64,000 bases of DNA, from positions 304,110,509 through 304,174,508 of the forward strand of contig CM077671.1 of the NCBI GenBank assembly GCA_039707655.1. Direction: 5' to 3'. Below, one piece after another: positions 1-10,705 of the stretch. The stretch's first letter is position 1, and the number at the start of each line of letters is the position of its first letter. A model generated the notes under the pieces. That model saw only the letters and a list, made by a program, of their open reading frames with translations. It was not told where the DNA came from and did no database searches. Made by a program: the position numbers and the translations under genes. The stretch comes from Elymus sibiricus. Its lineage: Eukaryota; Streptophyta; Magnoliopsida; Poales; Poaceae.

Positions 1-538
1 ATTGGAAATATAGAGGTGAAGATTTGGTTCCTCTCTCATAATAATTGGAAGTAGGAGCAGCAAGCACATGCATATTATATTCATCAAAATCATCATGTGT
101 AGTGGTAAAATGCAACCCATCAATATAATCCTTAATAAGCGCAAACTTCTCCGATATACTGTAGTTGAGAGAATTCAAAAAGATAATAGGACTATCGTGT
201 GTGGGTGCAATAGCAACAATTTCATGCTTAACATAAGGAACTATAGCAAGTTCATCTCCATAAGCATAACTCATATTGGCATCATGGCCACAAGCATAGC
301 AAGCATCAAGTTCATCAAAAAGGGATATTTCAAATGAATCCATGGGATCATAGAAATCATCATAGCATTCATCCTTCGGTATGTGCGAAGGGAAATTAAA
401 TAATGTATGAGTTGAACAGTTACTATCATTAGAAGGTGGGCACGGGTAGCTAATCCGCTCTTCCTCCTTTTGTTTTTCGCTCTCCTCCTCATCTTTTTGA
501 TCTAATGAGCTCACAATTTCAACAATTTCTTCTTTCAT
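1..538 (-). CDS. Retrotransposon internal ORF, partial (runs off window)
   Basis: On the minus strand an ATG at 538-536 opens a frame that stays open to the left window edge, about 179 codons. It begins MKEEIVEIV, is rich in Asp, Glu and Tyr, and has a short Cys pair (ACYACGHD). I recognise no catalytic domain. It lies in the interior of the minus-strand Gypsy-type element whose primer site is at 1254-1271, directly after the 211-codon ORF at 519-1154 and overlapping it in another frame. The two probably were one longer ORF, split by a frameshift near 550-570. Similar acidic ORFs of unknown function occupy this place in several Triticeae Gypsy families; that is recall, not a search. Codon use is AT-rich, unlike the host genes to the right. 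Confidence 0.5.
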   Translation of the reverse strand, partial: MKEEIVEIVSSLDQKDEEESEKQKEEERISYPCPPSNDSNCSTHTLFNFPSHIPKDECYDDFYDPMDSFEISLFDELDACYACGHDANMSYAYGDELAIVPYVKHEIVAIAPTHDSPIIFLNSLNYSISEKFALIKDYIDGLHFTTTHDDFDEYNMHVLAAPTSNYYERGTKSSPLYFQ

Positions 539-1154
539 AGATTCCTGCAAAAATATTAGTCTCTTCCAAGGAGGCAGACATTCTCTCAATAAATTCAATA
601 ATATCATCATTGTATTCATAATTCTCATAGCAATATTTAAGTATGGCAAAAAAATTAGGTCTGTAAACAACATCATCATAGTTATCATACTTTTCAAAGA
701 ACGATTCAATTTCATAAGCACCCTTAAAAGCAACAAATTCTTCTATTTGTTCCACATCATAGTAATCATATATACCCTTAGCATAATAATCCAAGGTTTC
801 ATTATCATTAAATTCACATTGAAAGGGAAGGTGCAGACCCTTAATCTTAGAGCAACAAGTATAATCACATCTCAGGCATAAATTCCAAGCATACCAACGC
901 AACATTTTAATTTGATCCCATAAGTGTTTCCCTTTTTGAGACAAGCGATAATTCCTAAAGTACTCACATTGATCCAACGTTTCTCTCATTATCAAGTTGA
1001 ATGGGGATTTATCAGGATTATCAAAGTAGTATTTAATGTTTTTCACATAACCATCATCGAGGGTTTTAGGAGGTTCCCCATCTCCATGAGTAGCAAGTAC
1101 CACTAATTTTTTTTTGTTTCGTGTTCCATATCCATAACTAAAGATATAAAACAA
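519..1154 (-). CDS. Retrotransposon 5' internal ORF, gag position, unknown function
   Basis: A 211-codon minus-strand ORF begins about 100 bp downstream of the tRNA-Asp-type primer site, where gag would normally begin. The protein is acidic and rich in Tyr, Asp, Asn and Glu, with scattered Cys but no CCHC zinc knuckle, protease or reverse transcriptase motif. A run of A/T at 1109-1117 lies near its start. It stops just after entering the overlap with the next frame (1-538), so it is probably the front half of one frameshifted ORF. It is part of a mobile element, not a host gene. Function is unknown. Confidence 0.45.
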   Translation of the reverse strand: MFYIFSYGYGTRNKKKLVVLATHGDGEPPKTLDDGYVKNIKYYFDNPDKSPFNLIMRETLDQCEYFRNYRLSQKGKHLWDQIKMLRWYAWNLCLRCDYTCCSKIKGLHLPFQCEFNDNETLDYYAKGIYDYYDVEQIEEFVAFKGAYEIESFFEKYDNYDDVVYRPNFFAILKYCYENYEYNDDIIEFIERMSASLEETNIFAGIYERRNC

Positions 1155-1253
1155 CTAATAACAGAAAATAAAACAACTAATAACAAAAAATAAAAATTAC
1201 TTAGTGATAAAGCAAACAAGCACACACGAGAATATCAACCACTATGCTATTGC

Positions 1254-1271
1254 TCCCCGGCAACGGCGCCA
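1254..1271 (-). other. Primer binding site, tRNA-Asp type, of the outer Gypsy-like element
   Basis: On the minus strand this reads TGGCGCCGTTGCCGGGGA, matching the 3' end of plant tRNA-Asp. It lies 11 bp inside the LTR edge at 1283, which fixes the element's orientation as minus with its interior to the left. This primer type is common in Triticeae Gypsy families of the Sabrina/WHAM group (family name from memory). Confidence 0.8.
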
Positions 1272-1282
1272 GAAAAAGGTCT

Positions 1283-2331
1283 TGATAACCCACAAGTGTA
1301 GGGGATCGTTTGTAGACTTTTTCGATAAGTAAGAGTGTCGAGCCCAACGAGGAGCTAAAGGTAGAATTAATATTCTCTCAAGTTCTATCGACCACCGATA
1401 CAACTCTACGCACTCTAACACTTACTTTAACTAGAAAAGTATGAAACTATTTTACGGGAAAGAAACTAGCAGTACTTAGTAGGTGTAGGGATAGTTTTGC
1501 AAGATAATAAAGATCAAGTAAGTAAAAGTTAGGGTCTGTTTAGATAAAATAATAATAAAGTAAATTGTTTAGTAGAAATCTTTTTGTGTAACACAAGAGA
1601 AAGATTGTCCATAGGCAATTGAATATAATATGATAGATACTTGTCATATGCAATGAGGGAGAGGCGTACGCTAACACACTTTCCGTACTTGGATCATATG
1701 CACTTATGATTGGACCTCTAGCAAGCATCCGCAACTACTAGAAATCATTAAGGTAAACCCAACCATAGCATTAAACATCAAGTCCTATTTACTCCCATAC
1801 GCAAACAATCCCCTTACTCGGGTTTGTGTTTCAGTCACTTGCCACCCACTATAAGCGAATCATGAACATATTGCAAACCCTCTAGCGGGATTCCTTCACG
1901 TGTGCGCCTCACAAAAGGCACCTTAGGACAACACCATATCAACATACAACTCATATCAATTACATCATACCACAATTAACCCGCAGGACAAAATAAATCT
2001 ACTCAAACATCATAGGATAGCCACACATAATTGGATAATAATATATAGCATTAAGCACCATGTTCAAGTAGAGATTACAGCGGGGAAGAGAGGTTTTACA
2101 CCGCTGCATAGAGGGGGAGAGAGTTGGTGGTGACGGCGGTGAAGTTGTTGGTGTAGATCGTCGACACGATGGATGCCCCGGCAGCGCTCCGGCGCCACCG
2201 GGAGAGAAGGGGAGAGAGCCCCCCTCCTTCTTGTTCTTCCTTGGCCTCCGCCCTAGGTGGGAGGAGAGTTTCCCCTCTAGTCCATGGCTGCCATGGCTCC
2301 CGGAGGGGAGGACCCCTCCGAGATTGGATCT
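1283..2331 (-). repeat. 5' LTR of outer Gypsy-like element, first part
   Basis: The LTR starts on the plus strand with TGATAACCCACAAGTG next to the primer site and is cut at 2331 by the Copia-like element. Its other part resumes at 37,057. Joined, the LTR is about 1.55 kb and ends GACGTATCA, the same terminus seen in the LTRs at 38,825-40,478 and 62,205-63,765. GATCT at 2327-2331 is the target-site duplication of the inserted element. ORFs inside (2096-2460) are LTR sequence, not genes. Confidence 0.8.
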
Positions 2332-4928
2332 TGTAAGAGCACATTTATCCATGTGTGGTTTTGGTAATTGATGACAATCCCTATGGACTAATGGTTGCCT
2401 TGAGTTATATTCGAAGGGTTTGTCCATAGGTACTTCTTGAAGTCCATCTGTTGGTTTCAAGGAGTTTATATGGTGACCAAGGTGGTATTCAAGGTTTTAT
2501 CCAAAGATTGGTCATGTGAGAGTTGAGCTTATTGCAAGCATGTCTTGAAAAAGAAGATTGTGTGAGCACTCATGTTTACCTTCAAGACATCATCTTTATG
2601 AAGAGAGAAGATAATATACAAGGTTGATCAAGACTAAGTCAAAGAGTGAACCAAGTTGATCAACACACAAAGCGTACAAGATATACCGAGAGGGATCAAG
2701 TGATCCCATGGTATGGTAAGCATTGTCCATTACGCTTTGTGTACTAACCCATGGTCTACGTGAGTGTTCTTTGTAGGGTTAGGTATATTTCCATGGGATT
2801 GCATCAAGAGGAAGATCCCATACAACCCATGGAAGATGACATCAAGTGGTGATCATCATCAAGGTTGCGGTGTGCAAGTTTAAGTGAATCATCACGGAGA
2901 GATCATGCTTGAAGCTTGACATCCGTTGTGGTGAAAATGGACTTGTGAAGATGTGCCGAAGAGTGGCTCACCCATAGTGGAGTATGGGGGAGCAATCTAC
3001 TAGTCTTCATCGAGCAGACGCAATCAACAAAGGTGGTCCATCTTGAGAAGGACAAGATCATCATCATCTAGCTCAAGTGGACTATGCGCAAGGCAAAGGT
3101 TTGACCTTGACAAGGTTTTCCATTTTACCGGTCTCATGGTGGTAGTTGGGAGACCGGGTTATAGGATCGATAGCCGTACTATCAAGGGGGGCTCTCAAGT
3201 GAGTAGCTTGATCGTATCGTTCGTTGAGAGCTCAAACCATTTGCATCCTTGCATCATCATATTTCTTGGTCCTTATTTGGTTTTCTCTATGTGAGTTTTT
3301 GAGCTTACGGTCTTCATCGTGATAAGTTCAAGCTCATCGAAAACGGATTTCGTATGCATCATATTGTGTTTTCGGTGTTGGAGATTTTGCCGGATATTTA
3401 TTGGGAAGGTCATCTTCCTTATCCTAGTGGCATTTATTCTCCATTGCTTGTTCTTAATTTAACTAGTCATTATTGTATAGGTCTCATTGTCCTTTATCCA
3501 ACAAGCTTGAGTTTGCTCAAATCGGAGCTCGTATGCGAGAGTTATGACTGTTTTAGTATTACCTGTTTTACATAGAGAGGTTGTACCGCCCCATAGAGAG
3601 GTTGTACCGGTTGACCGGTACAACCGGTGTTTGGAGCGGTTGTACCGCTCTAGATTTGGTCCGAAGGTTGTACCGGCCATGTACCGCTCTACCACCGGAC
3701 TAGTTTCTATTGTGGTGCGGTTCTTGGGCGGTTGTGGGCCGGTTGTACCGCTTATTGCTTTTTACCGGTTGTACCGGTGCTCATAGAGTTTGTACCGGTG
3801 CTCCTAGCGGTTGTACCGCTCCTATGTTATTCTGCACATAACGGGCAGATTCGTGGGGACCTATTTAAGGGGGTCTTCTTCCCCAATGGTTCCCCAACTC
3901 TTGAGCTCGTTTTTGCCCCCCATTGTTGACCTTCTTTGAGCTTGCTATCTCTCAATCCCTCCAATGATTCTTGCTAGTTCTTGAGGGAAAAGGGAGAGGA
4001 GATCTAGATCCACATTTCCACCAATCACTTTCTCCTCTATGTGAGGGGAACCCCTTGGATCTAGATCTTGGAGTTCTTCATGTTCTTCTTTGTTCTTCCT
4101 CTCATTTTCCTCTCTAGCATTAGTTGCTTTGGTGGGATTTGGGAGAGAAGGACTTGGGCACTCCGTGTGCCCTTGCCATTGCATTTGGTGCATAGGTTTG
4201 AGTTCTCCACGGTGATACGTGGAAGTGAAGTTTGAGAAGCTTATTACTCTTGGGTGTTTGAGCACCCTAGAGCTTGTTCCTCTTGGGTGCCTTGGCACCC
4301 TAGACGGTTGGTGGTGCCTCGGAGCTCAATCATTGTGGTGTAAAGCTCCGGGAAAGCGTCGGGGTCTCCAATTAGGTTGTGGAGATTGCCCCGAGCAATT
4401 TGTACAGGTACCGGTGACCGCCCCCAAGGGTTGCCAAAGTGTACGGGTACCGGTGACCGCCCCCAAGGGTTGCCATTTGTATGTGTTCGGTGACCGCCCT
4501 CAAGGGTCCCTTAGTGGAATCACGGCATCTTGCATTGTGCGAGGGCGTGAGGAGATTACGGTGGCCCTAGTGGCTTCTTGGGGAGCATTGTGCCTCCACA
4601 CCGCTCCGAACGGAGATTAGCATCCGCAAGGGTGTGAACTTCGGGATACATCGTCGTCTCCACGTGCCTCGGTTATCTCTTACCCGAGCCCTTTACTTGT
4701 GCACTTTACTTTGTGATAGCCATATTGTTTCTTGTTATATATCTTGCTATTACTTAGTTGTTATCTTGCTTCGCATAAGTTGTTGGTGCACATAGGTGAG
4801 CCTAGTTGTTTTAGGTTTTGTGCTTGACATATTAAACGTTAGTTTTATTCCGCATTTGTTCAAGTCTAAAATGTAATTATTTTAAGGCGCCTATTCACCC
4901 CCCTCTAGGCGACATCCACGTCCTTTCA
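2332..4928 (+). repeat. 5' LTR of the Copia-like element
   Basis: This 2597-bp direct repeat is matched almost base for base by 10,569-10,705 plus 34,611-37,051, and in inverted form by the solo LTR at 18,816-21,520. It contains a palindrome-rich tract at about 3577-3822 and a three-copy 38-39-bp tandem repeat at 4402-4515. The small ORFs across it are not supported as genes. Confidence 0.88.
4402..4515 (+). repeat. Three-copy 38-39-bp tandem repeat in LTR
   Basis: Copies begin at 4402, 4441 and about 4479. Each has a GTAC-containing start, then CGGTGACCGCC and CAAGGGT. The third copy is more diverged. The same array is present in the other LTR copy at about 36,525-36,635 and, inverted, at about 19,240-19,350, so it belongs to the family rather than to this insertion. 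Confidence 0.75.
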
Positions 4929-4930
4929 AT

Positions 4931-4942
4931 TGGTATCAGAGC
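4931..4942 (+). other. Primer binding site, initiator-Met tRNA, Copia-like element
   Basis: TGGTATCAGAGC, the standard complement of the 3' end of plant initiator Met tRNA, lies 2 bp after the LTR end at 4928. It sets the element's plus orientation. Confidence 0.9.
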
Positions 4943-4983
4943 GAGGTCTCTCATTATTAGGTTTAACCACCTAGAGAGTAAGG

Positions 4984-7394
4984 ATGTCGACTAGGGGATT
5001 AGGATTCTCTATCACTCTTAGTTTCGATGGCACAAATTTTGATGTTTGGGTAATTCGCATGCTTAATCTCTTTAGGGTCATGGACCCAAATTTGGAGCGA
5101 ATTGTAGATATGGGTTTTTCTCCTCCAAAGGATTCTCAACACATATCTTTAGAGGATGAGAAAAACTCTTATCTCAATGCTCAAGCTTCTAATGTGCTTT
5201 TTGATGCTTTGAGCAATGTAGTTATATTTCAACTCATGCTGTTCCGGGATGCTCATGAGTTGTGGACAAAGCTTCAAGATAAATATGGTATGTCCAAGAT
5301 TTGTAGGGATGATTGTTCTCCCTCCACCTCTGGTCGTGTTGTCTTCTCAACTTCATCTACTTCACCTACATGTGGATTGCCACAGGGTAATGATATGGTG
5401 AGTAGTGGTGATCATTGTAATGATGATAGTGGGCTTATTGTTGATGATACTTCATCACTATCTTATTGCAATGCTTCATCTTTGGACTTTAACACTTCGA
5501 GCACTCTAAATGTTTCACATGCTTGTGTTGATAGTCCTTGCATATCATGTAGAAATTGCTTGACTAAATCTCATGATGATATGCTTGCCATGTCTTGTTG
5601 TCGTGATAAAAATACATCGCTTTCCTCGAGTTGTTGTGCTAACAATGTAGAGGAAACCCAACACTACATGGAACAAGATGTGGTCTTGAATGGTGCGTCA
5701 AGGGATCCTACATCATCATCTATTATTTATCACTTTTGCCTTATGGCTAAGGCTTCAAAGGTATCTCCTGCTTTGAATCCCAATATATCTTATGATGATG
5801 ATGTTGATGATAATGAGGATGAGGATAATGATGAAGAGAGCGATAATATTGCTTCCTTAAAAATTAAGGGAGAAATGGTTTTTAAATCTCTTCATAAGAA
5901 TAAAATTGCTCGTTCCAACTTCATGGAAATCATGTCTATTGCCATTGAGGGCAAGAAATATATTGAGGAGTTGGAATCTCATCTTGAGGAGCATGAGGCC
6001 ACCATTGATAAAATGGAAGGTCATGAGTGTGATTATGCTAATGAGATCGCGGAGCTATCTCAAGCTCTTGAAAATGAACAAACCACCAAGGAATCTGTTG
6101 AGGAGACCTTTGCTCTAGAATTATCTAGATTAAAGGAATCCCATGATAGAGCTCTCAAGGTGGCTAATAATTTTAGAACTAAAAATGATAAGCTTGAAGT
6201 TGCACATGCTAAACTCCTTGAGGACTTTGAGCACCTCGAAAATGGCTCAAGGGTCATTAAGAGTTCGCTCATTGAACTCACCGAGTCTCATGCTCAACTT
6301 GAAGCTTCATATGCTAAAGAGCTTGCCAAGTTGCCTTCTCCTCTTGTTGTTAATGATGATGCTTGTGCTACTAACTCTATTCCTTGTGAAGCATCCATTT
6401 TGAAGGAGAATGTTGAGCTAAGGGCTCAACTTGAGTTGCTATCTAGCAATTATGGGAAATTGGAAGAAAGTCATGAAAAGCTCTCGAGATCTCATGGTGA
6501 TCTTCTAGTATCCCATAATGTGCTAAAAATAGCTCATGAGGCTAGTACTACTAAGGTAACATCTAGTGAGCCTCATGTGGACATTAGCACTACATCTAGT
6601 AGAAATGCTTTATTGCCATGTGCTAGTCCTCGTAGTTCATCTACTCATAATGTTGCTACATCCTGTGATGAATTACTTTCCTTGCCTTGTTGCTCTAACG
6701 ATGAAGCTTATACTTCCTCTAGTACTTGTGTTCATACTAACCATGTAGAGGAAATCAATGAGCTCAAGGCCCAATCACTTCTTTGAAGAAAGACTTGGAA
6801 AAGAGTCATGAAGGGAAGTCCACACTCAATAATATCTTGAGTGTGCAAAAATCCCCAAATGACAAATCTGGACTTGGATTCAACTCCAATAAGAAGAAGG
6901 AGTCCAAGAGCAACAAGAAGAAGGGCCAAGAACAAGTCAAGAACTCGGCCAAAATTGTTTGCTTCAAGTGCAAAATAGAAGGGCACCATGTTAGATCTTG
7001 CCCATTGAAGAAGAAGCCCCATAGTGACAAACAACAAGGGAAGCGGCCACAGTCTCATGCTCAACCACAAGTTGAAGCAAAGCATATTCCCAAGAAGACC
7101 CAAGTCAACGCTCCTCAAGTTGAGAAATCAATTGAGAAGAAATTAAAGGGTAAATGTTGCTACTTATGTCGTGAGAAGGGTCACTTTGCTTCTTCATGCA
7201 CAAATGGTAACTTACCCAACCCAATTATTATTGATGATATCTATTCTCTTGGGAAGGATAAGGTTGGCAATGTGTTTGCCAAGTTTGTTGGTACTCAAAG
7301 TGGTGTCAAGAAAAGAACCATTTGGGTAGCCAAGCCTATTGCGACTAACCTCTTAGGACCCAACTTGGTTGGGGACCAACAAGCTCAAGCTTGA
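4984..7394 (+). pseudogene. gag polyprotein of non-autonomous Copia-like element, frameshifted
   Basis: Gag would form the particle that packages the element's RNA. A 600-codon frame starts 41 bp after the primer site (MSTRGLGFSI). Its first ~105 residues look like the Copia gag N-terminal region (UBN2-like, with ELWTKLQDKYG). Next come a Ser/Cys-rich linker, an Asp/Glu stretch near residues 270-287 and a long coiled coil (about 300-510). The frame stops at 6786 and continues in another frame to 7394. That part is Lys-rich and has two zinc knuckles, CFKCKIEGHHVRSC (6960-7001) and CYLCREKGHFASSC (7158-7199), both C-x2-C-x4-H-x4-C. The break looks like a loss of one base near 6770-6780. No protease, integrase or reverse transcriptase follows. 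Confidence 0.8.
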
Positions 7395-10300
7395 TCAATA
7401 GGTGTTGTTGGAGGGCATTGGTGACTTGGCTACATCATGAAGAATTAAGGGATCTTCATCATTCATATTATCTCAAGCCAAGTCATTTGGATTATCAAGT
7501 TTCTATCTTATATCCAATGTGCCTCCTTACAGTAACTTGTACTTAAATTTTTTACATTGATAGTTACTTGCCCCTTTGCATGTTGTGGTTTTGTACCTTG
7601 CATGTGTTTGTATATGTTGTGCTTCCTTTTTGTTTATCTTGAGTAATCAAGTATGTATGATGGGTTGCACATCATGTATGTGTGAGTCTTGTGTGGAGCC
7701 TTTTTGCATTTTGTTTGTATCTTAGTTGGCTCTTTTGAGAGATTAATGGATTATCCCATTTTGGGGGAGTGATGTGATTTGTGCACTTCACGACCCTAAA
7801 AATGTGTGTACATGAGGAATACCACCTAGTATTAATATTACAAGATTATCTAGCTTCTATGTGGTATGTCTTCTCATGAGAAATTCAAATTCTAAATGGT
7901 CCATTAATCATCTCTTGTTGGATTTCATTTGCCACTTGTTATTAACGTTGGGTTACCACATTATGGGGGAGTAATATGCTATGTGCATATTACAAGCCCA
8001 GAGAATGTGTACATTTGAGATATTGCCACTTAGATTTGATATTATAATTTATCTTGTTCCTAGGTAGCATGCTAGCTCTACAAGTGTCATTTGCTTGTGA
8101 TTTAGGAGTAAAGATGATGTTGGATCTATTTGCAATCTACCAATGGGAATTATTTCCAAATACTTCTTGTCCTTTGACAATTGGTATTCCTTTTAAGTGG
8201 TAGAAATTGCTAATCATCTTTACACAGGTTTTTGTTTATCGTTTGTCTTCCTTGCCTCTTGTGGATCTTTTTGAGCATGTCTAGTGTTTCTATAGATATA
8301 GGGAAAGTGATGATCCCATCATGTGCATTTTGTATTCAAATGCAAATTCTATATAATGCACATCTCTTGGGGGAGCTATCCTATTTTCTTTAGAACACTC
8401 TCTTTATGTGTTTATCATAAAATCTTTTGATCTTCATCAAGTGTGTGTTGGTGGGAGGCAAGCCTTTTCTCTATGGTGCTTTGTGCCATCATGAAAATTT
8501 GCGGAGGGTTTGGTTTGGTTGGAACCTAGCTCTCTTGTGGGAACTTGATACCTCTTGTTTTCCTTCAATTGGTATCTTGTTTCCTTCTATTTGGCATGTG
8601 TCAATGGATATCTCATTCCTTGATGTATCTTTTAGTTGGTATCCGTCAAGTGATAATTTTTCGTTTGGTATCTTATTTTCACTTGATTCCTTATCTTTCG
8701 GTATCTTATCAACTGTGTGTTGATTTGATTCTTGAAATCCTTGAGCATGCATATTTACTACATGTACTTTCGTTGGCATGTTCTCTTTCCTTGACCCAAT
8801 ATATAGGGGAAACTCCATTATGACATAAATTTGCTAAAGTGTGCATGAAATTCAATTTCATATCTATATGCACATATTTATGTGGAGTTTTTTCCTATGT
8901 ATTGTTGGTCCACTAACTCTTTGGTACCAATGAGTTTGGGTACCTCTTTGTTTGTGGTGTTGTTCTAGGAACAATTGAAGATACATTGGACACTCGACTC
9001 ACTTACAAGGAAGGTGTTGACACCATGTGCTTATTGGAGCCATGCTAGGATGATCGATGAACCATTGTCTACTACATTAATTCAATGCTATCTCGGTAAC
9101 AAGTATCTACTTCATGCATACATTTCTCGCATTCAACCTTTTATAGGTTGCATCATGGCATGAATTTCTTGAGTCATTCTTATGGTACTTGTTTCCTTTC
9201 TCAAAGCGTCTCAACGATGATGTCATATTGCTAGTTGTGATGTCTTTGATGTTCGTGTATTGGGAGTTCATTTATGTACAATAAGAAAATATTAGGCTAT
9301 GTGCTATGCTTTCAAACAAAGATATTATTGGTATATTTATGACTTCCTTTTGGATATCTTGTTCGTTCCTTCTTGTAACTATTTCGTGTGTACATCATTC
9401 CTTGTGGATATATCATCATGATTGTCCTCTACCTAGAATCTTATACACATGAGAGAAGTTACATCTCTAGTTGATATCCTCTCTTCTTTCACGTCCACCG
9501 TTGCATTCCCTTTTATTTCCTTGGTGGTTTCGTGAAAGAATTTATCTTGAGTGCGGATCTTATATCCTTGCATCTTGATGCACTCTTTGGTGGTGAAGAT
9601 TTTTTTTATGCTTGTCTTGACGAGGGTTTTGCCATTTCGATTGGTATCCCTCCTCTTGACAAGGCTATTATTTCCTATCTTTACCATGGGTTGTCACAAG
9701 CTTTGATCTTTAATTTTCTTATTGTTAAGCTTGTGGACCCATTTGCCAGTGGTTTGTGTATGTGGGAAGGATATGGCTTGCACTTTGTGTCTCGTTTCTT
9801 CAAGACTATGTTGTTGCTTAATGCTCATCCTTATACTAGTCTTCTCAAAGTGCTTTGCCATGACTCACACACATCATTTTGGTTGAGCCTATTCTTAAAT
9901 TGCCTCTTTTACATGTTGCTCAACCATATGTTTGGTGCAAGTGATATTCTTATTGTCTTATCTACTTGCTTGCACTTTTTGCGTGTTTTTATTGATTTTG
10001 GGGGAGTGATGATCCTATTTTGTGCTCTCGTATCCAAATACAAAAAAAAATCTTAATAGTGCACAAATCATGGGGAGCTTCCCTAGGTTCTCTAAAACAC
10101 TCTATTGCCCATATCATAATATCTTTTATTCATGTGGCTCGTAGGTCCATGTGATTGTTTGTTCCAATTGGTATCTTTTGATTGCTTGCTTCTCTTTTGT
10201 ATGTCTTTGTGCCATACGATCCTTTTTGCAATCTTTGGATCCTCGATATAGTTTGTTTTCCTCCAACTACTTATAATTGGATATGTGTATTTCATTGCAC

Positions 10301-10568
10301 TCATATTTTGAGAAATACACACTTTTTGGAGGAGCACCTATTATATTGGCTTTCTAAGCTTTTCGTCCATTTTGGAAATCAATGCCAATGGGGGAGAAGT
10401 TTAGAGAGTTTAGTTTGGAAAGTTTAGAGAGTTTTGCGTTTGATTGCTTAAGCATTTGCATCTCATACCCATGCATTATTGCTTTGCATATGTGTGCTTG
10501 GTTGTGCTTATTTCCTTATATAAACTCTCTTGAAACTGGTTGTCATCAATTACCAAAATGGGGGAGAT
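7395..10568 (+). other. Non-coding interior of the Copia-like element, with repeated PPT-like modules
   Basis: This 3.2-kb AT-rich stretch sits where pol should be, but no integrase, reverse transcriptase or RNase H motif is visible in any frame. Motifs resembling the purine tract (TGGGGGAG) recur near 7762, 7963, 8368, 9999, 10,388 and 10,556. The modules around 8305-8460 and 9998-10,145 look like diverged copies of each other. The true purine tract is the last one, immediately before the 3' LTR at 10,569. The 174-codon ORF at 9532-10,056 is hydrophobic because the strand is T-rich and is not convincing. Confidence 0.6.
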
Positions 10569-10705
10569 TGTAAGAGCACATTTATCTATGTGTGGTTTTG
10601 GTAATTGATGACAATCCCTATGGACTAATGGTTGCCTTGAGTTATATTCGAAGGATTTGTCCGTACGTACTTCTTGAAGTCCATCTGTTGATTTCAAGGA
10701 GTTTA
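10569..10705 (+). repeat. 3' LTR of the Copia-like element, first 137 bp
   Basis: It starts TGTAAGAGCACATTTATC directly after the purine tract and matches 2332 onward closely. It is interrupted after GTTTA (10,701-10,705), the TSD of the minus-strand long-LTR element. Confidence 0.9.

Noticed and set aside
2344..4620. ORFs such as 4219-4620 and minus 3945-4298, repeated at 36,067-36,742 and 19,243-19,802
   Set aside because: All lie in LTR copies of one family and include the LTR tandem repeats; they are not genes.
9532..10056. 174-codon hydrophobic ORF in the Copia-like interior
   Set aside because: Its hydrophobicity follows from a T-rich strand. There is no recognisable domain, and it overlaps repeated purine-tract modules.
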